A stretch of DNA of 64,000 bases, from contig JANWYG010000009.1 in the NCBI GenBank assembly GCA_025057015.1, positions 1 through 64,000 on the forward strand, given 5' to 3'. Shown here in pieces: positions 62,316 to 64,000 of the stretch (within the stretch, counting starts at the first letter, position 1; each line of letters begins with the position of its first letter). A model generated the notes under the pieces. The model had not been told where the DNA came from. It saw only the letters and a list, made by a program, of their open reading frames with translations, and made no database searches. Origin of the DNA: Blastocatellia bacterium. GTDB lineage: Bacteria > Acidobacteriota > Blastocatellia > Chloracidobacteriales > JADJPF01. A program made the position numbers and the translations under genes.

Positions 62316-63790
62316 CTAACTTCTCCTATTACTTCCTTTATCTTTACCAACGGAGTCAGTGGCACTTCACCAACATACTTACAAGCTATTTCATACTGTC
62401 CAGGACTATTTTTATCGTCGTAGACAGGTATGACATTGGCAAAAGTTCCGACACTTTGTCCCAACCTGTTTGCAAGTGCCACCACTGCCGAGCGATCCAA
62501 GGCATATCCCTTGAGCTTGACATCAGTATTTTCTATATACAGCTCCTTAAAGAAGACTCCCTCAGGTACGCGGTAGCTTAGCTCATAAAGCACTTTCCTC
62601 ACGGTAAGCTGATTGCGGCCTATTTGCTCTATGATGGAAAGCTTTGCCTTCAGATCCTCAAGCTGAGCTCTGTAACTGTTGTGTAACGAACGTACCTCGG
62701 CAAGCCTTTTTGCGCGGTTTTCTTCGACTAACTCCTGTTGCCGAAGAAGTTCTTCTTCTTGATACAAAACAACTCCGTGATATCCGACTACGAGAAGTGC
62801 TACGAAAACTGCTATAACTATAGCGTTTGTCTGCAAGGCCGATAGAGCTTGAAGGAAGACACTGAATCTCCTTTGCTTGTAGCTACTGCTGACATCATCT
62901 GCTACCACGCTAAGGGTGTTCTCTAGACGTCTCGGCAACTCTTTTGACGCAACCCAGTCGGTTGTCGAAAGATTGATGCCTACGCAATCAAGCATCATCG
63001 CCGCAGAAGCAATAGCAACCGTCAGGCGATGTGCTTGCTGTTCTAAATGAGAAAAAGCTTCTTCATTTAGCTTATCGGTCTTAATAGGCAGATAGGACAA
63101 TGCAGAAAAATACTCTACTTTGGCCAAAGCTCGCATCTGCTCCGCTTCCTTTTCGCTACAGTCACCGCAGAGCAAAACTCTATCAGGCCGCCCTGCTTTC
63201 TCTATAATTATTTTGGCTAAGTCTGAAAGTTCAGTCCTACAAACTTCGAAAGAAGATATCCATAGTGGCATGCCGTTATGTACCACACAAATCGTCAAAT
63301 AATCTCCACAAAAACATGCTATGAGAGCTTTCTCTTGCCTACTTTCGAAACGGTACAAATAAACCAGCGATACTGCTACGTGTCCCACAGATAGTTTCTT
63401 TAGGACAGGAAAAATAGTTGACACACCGCTTACTACTTCGTCAGCTGTAGTCTTTTCTACAGCGGCTACTATCGCACCGTCATCCACACCCACGTAGTCA
63501 ACTATTTGACGCTCCAGATCAAGGCTAAATTTACGCACCTGCAGTTCGAACGTCTCAGTAGTAAACTCTTCTACGGCGAAGGCTACTGCATGCGAATCTC
63601 CAAGAATGACACAGACCGATTTTGCAGCAGCAAGACTAGTCTCAGCGTTACCTTCTTCTGTATGGTACTCGAAAGCTTCGAGTCTATACTTCTTACCTTC
63701 TAAACGAAGCTTTACGACTTTAGTGATAGCCTGATTAGACACGTCTACAGACACTACTTCCTTGGCCTCACCAAACACTCGGCCTAGCAT
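62312..63790 (-). CDS. PilM-PilN fusion (GspL-like) assembly protein
   Basis: Residues about 1-270 look like a divergent actin-fold PilM/GspL cytoplasmic domain (AKEVVSVDVSNQAITKVVKL, ALIACFCGDYLTICVVHNGM), though the nucleotide motifs are not clear. A single helix follows (NAIVIAVFVALLVVGYHGVV), then a coiled coil and a PilN domain (VRKVLYELSYRVPEGVFFKE, VKLKGYALDRSAVVALANRL). PilM and PilN are usually separate proteins; GspL of type II secretion has this fused arrangement. SD GGAG is 8 nt before the ATG. It is first of the pilus operon visible here. Confidence 0.8.
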   Translation of the reverse strand: MLGRVFGEAKEVVSVDVSNQAITKVVKLRLEGKKYRLEAFEYHTEEGNAETSLAAAKSVCVILGDSHAVAFAVEEFTTETFELQVRKFSLDLERQIVDYVGVDDGAIVAAVEKTTADEVVSGVSTIFPVLKKLSVGHVAVSLVYLYRFESRQEKALIACFCGDYLTICVVHNGMPLWISSFEVCRTELSDLAKIIIEKAGRPDRVLLCGDCSEKEAEQMRALAKVEYFSALSYLPIKTDKLNEEAFSHLEQQAHRLTVAIASAAMMLDCVGINLSTTDWVASKELPRRLENTLSVVADDVSSSYKQRRFSVFLQALSALQTNAIVIAVFVALLVVGYHGVVLYQEEELLRQQELVEENRAKRLAEVRSLHNSYRAQLEDLKAKLSIIEQIGRNQLTVRKVLYELSYRVPEGVFFKELYIENTDVKLKGYALDRSAVVALANRLGQSVGTFANVIPVYDDKNSPGQYEIACKYVGEVPLTPLVKIKEVIGEVR

Positions 63791-63904
63791 AAGCTATTCT
63801 CCCCAACTCAAAATTCAAAATTGCTTAGAGCAGCTTTTGTGCCAGACTCTGTCCTACTACGAAAACCTGTAGTCTGGAGAAAGGCTTCGCTTCGATACTT
63901 CCAA

Positions 63905-64000
63905 TCAAAGCTGTAACAGCTGCTGTGGATGCCTAATCTGACAGTCTAAACCTGCCAGTTTTGGCATAACTTGCAGAGCACCTTTTTTATCGTTTCGACA
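63905..64000 (-). CDS. Possible C-terminal fragment of an upstream gene
   Basis: On the minus strand a frame is open from the window edge to TGA (63907-63905), giving 31 residues that include GALQVMPKLAGLD. It may be the last codons of the gene preceding the pilus operon, or a chance open frame. The visible piece is too short to assign. The 115 nt that follow hold no further gene and probably contain the pilus operon leader. Confidence 0.25.
   Translation of the reverse strand, partial: CRNDKKGALQVMPKLAGLDCQIRHPQQLLQL

Overview
The window appears to join two different genomic backgrounds. Positions 1 to about 4490 are visibly GC-rich. They carry a truncated metallophosphoesterase, an H-X9-DG (DUF1559) prepilin-like protein, a YihY-family membrane protein, a membrane-embedded M28 peptidase and a small RlpA-like protein, plus an inverted repeat beside a LuxR-type gene remnant. 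That gene set suggests an Armatimonadota- or Planctomycetes-like bacterium. From about 4570 to the end the DNA is AT-richer and uniform in codon style. It looks like an Acidobacteriota (Blastocatellia-like) genome: an Oar-type TonB receptor, HspR-controlled dnaK/dnaJ, DUF4388 (PATAN) proteins and a very large GAF-domain kinase. The change falls inside or beside a tRNA-Ala(CGC) gene at 4495-4570. Its 5' acceptor strand and upstream promoter fit the AT-rich side. Its 3' acceptor strand carries one mismatch and, unlike the other two tRNAs here, an encoded CCA. Either a genomic-island edge or a metagenome misjoin would explain this.

Layout of the AT-rich part. 4616-12981 is an electron-transfer-like locus: a ten-motif multiheme cytochrome c fused to an LVIVD beta-propeller, a co-transcribed outer-membrane beta-barrel protein, and a divergent protein with two HbpS/GlcG-like domains. 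13038-16052 is an Oar-like TonB-dependent receptor. 16325-19401 is a forward cluster of an ScfR-like regulator, a small unknown, an FHA protein and ZapA. 19393-21129 is a PATAN plus J-domain protein. 28835 down to 21243 is a heat-shock operon dnaK-dnaJ-hspR followed by a NatAB-type ABC exporter, a HerA-like ATPase and a small membrane protein. Its promoter overlaps a HAIR-like HspR operator. 33710 down to 28965 is a tightly overlapping operon of a PATAN response regulator, orphan urocanate hydratase, phosphatidylglycerophosphate synthase and an AI-2E-type permease. 33826-34754 carries a YraN nuclease and an S26-like peptidase. 45676 down to 34759 runs leuS, an M14 peptidase, a lipoprotein, a six-GAF sensor kinase and uppP. 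45817-50777 holds tpm, two MacB-type permeases, tRNA-Ala(GGC) and an aminohydrolase. 54012 down to 50789 is thiolase, 3-hydroxyacyl-CoA dehydrogenase and a zinc-ribbon TPR protein, with a possible leader-peptide attenuator in front. 55602-54172 is an orphan histidine kinase, followed by tRNA-Val(UAC). 63790 down to 55788 is a type IV pilus/type II secretion-like assembly and minor-pilin operon (PilM-PilN fusion, PilO, PilB-like, PilC, then four pseudopilins).

The AT-rich organism uses ordinary sigma-70 promoters: TTGACA/TATAAT-like pairs with 17-nt spacers precede tRNAs, dnaK and tpm. Many genes overlap by ATGA, so translation is probably coupled. Most interesting are the multiheme cytochrome/propeller/barrel locus, the chimeric-looking tRNA at the composition break, the PilB-like ATPase whose Walker A Ser/Thr is Asn, and the leader ORF plus hairpin ahead of the thiolase. 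No CRISPR array, integrase, transposase or rRNA gene was seen.
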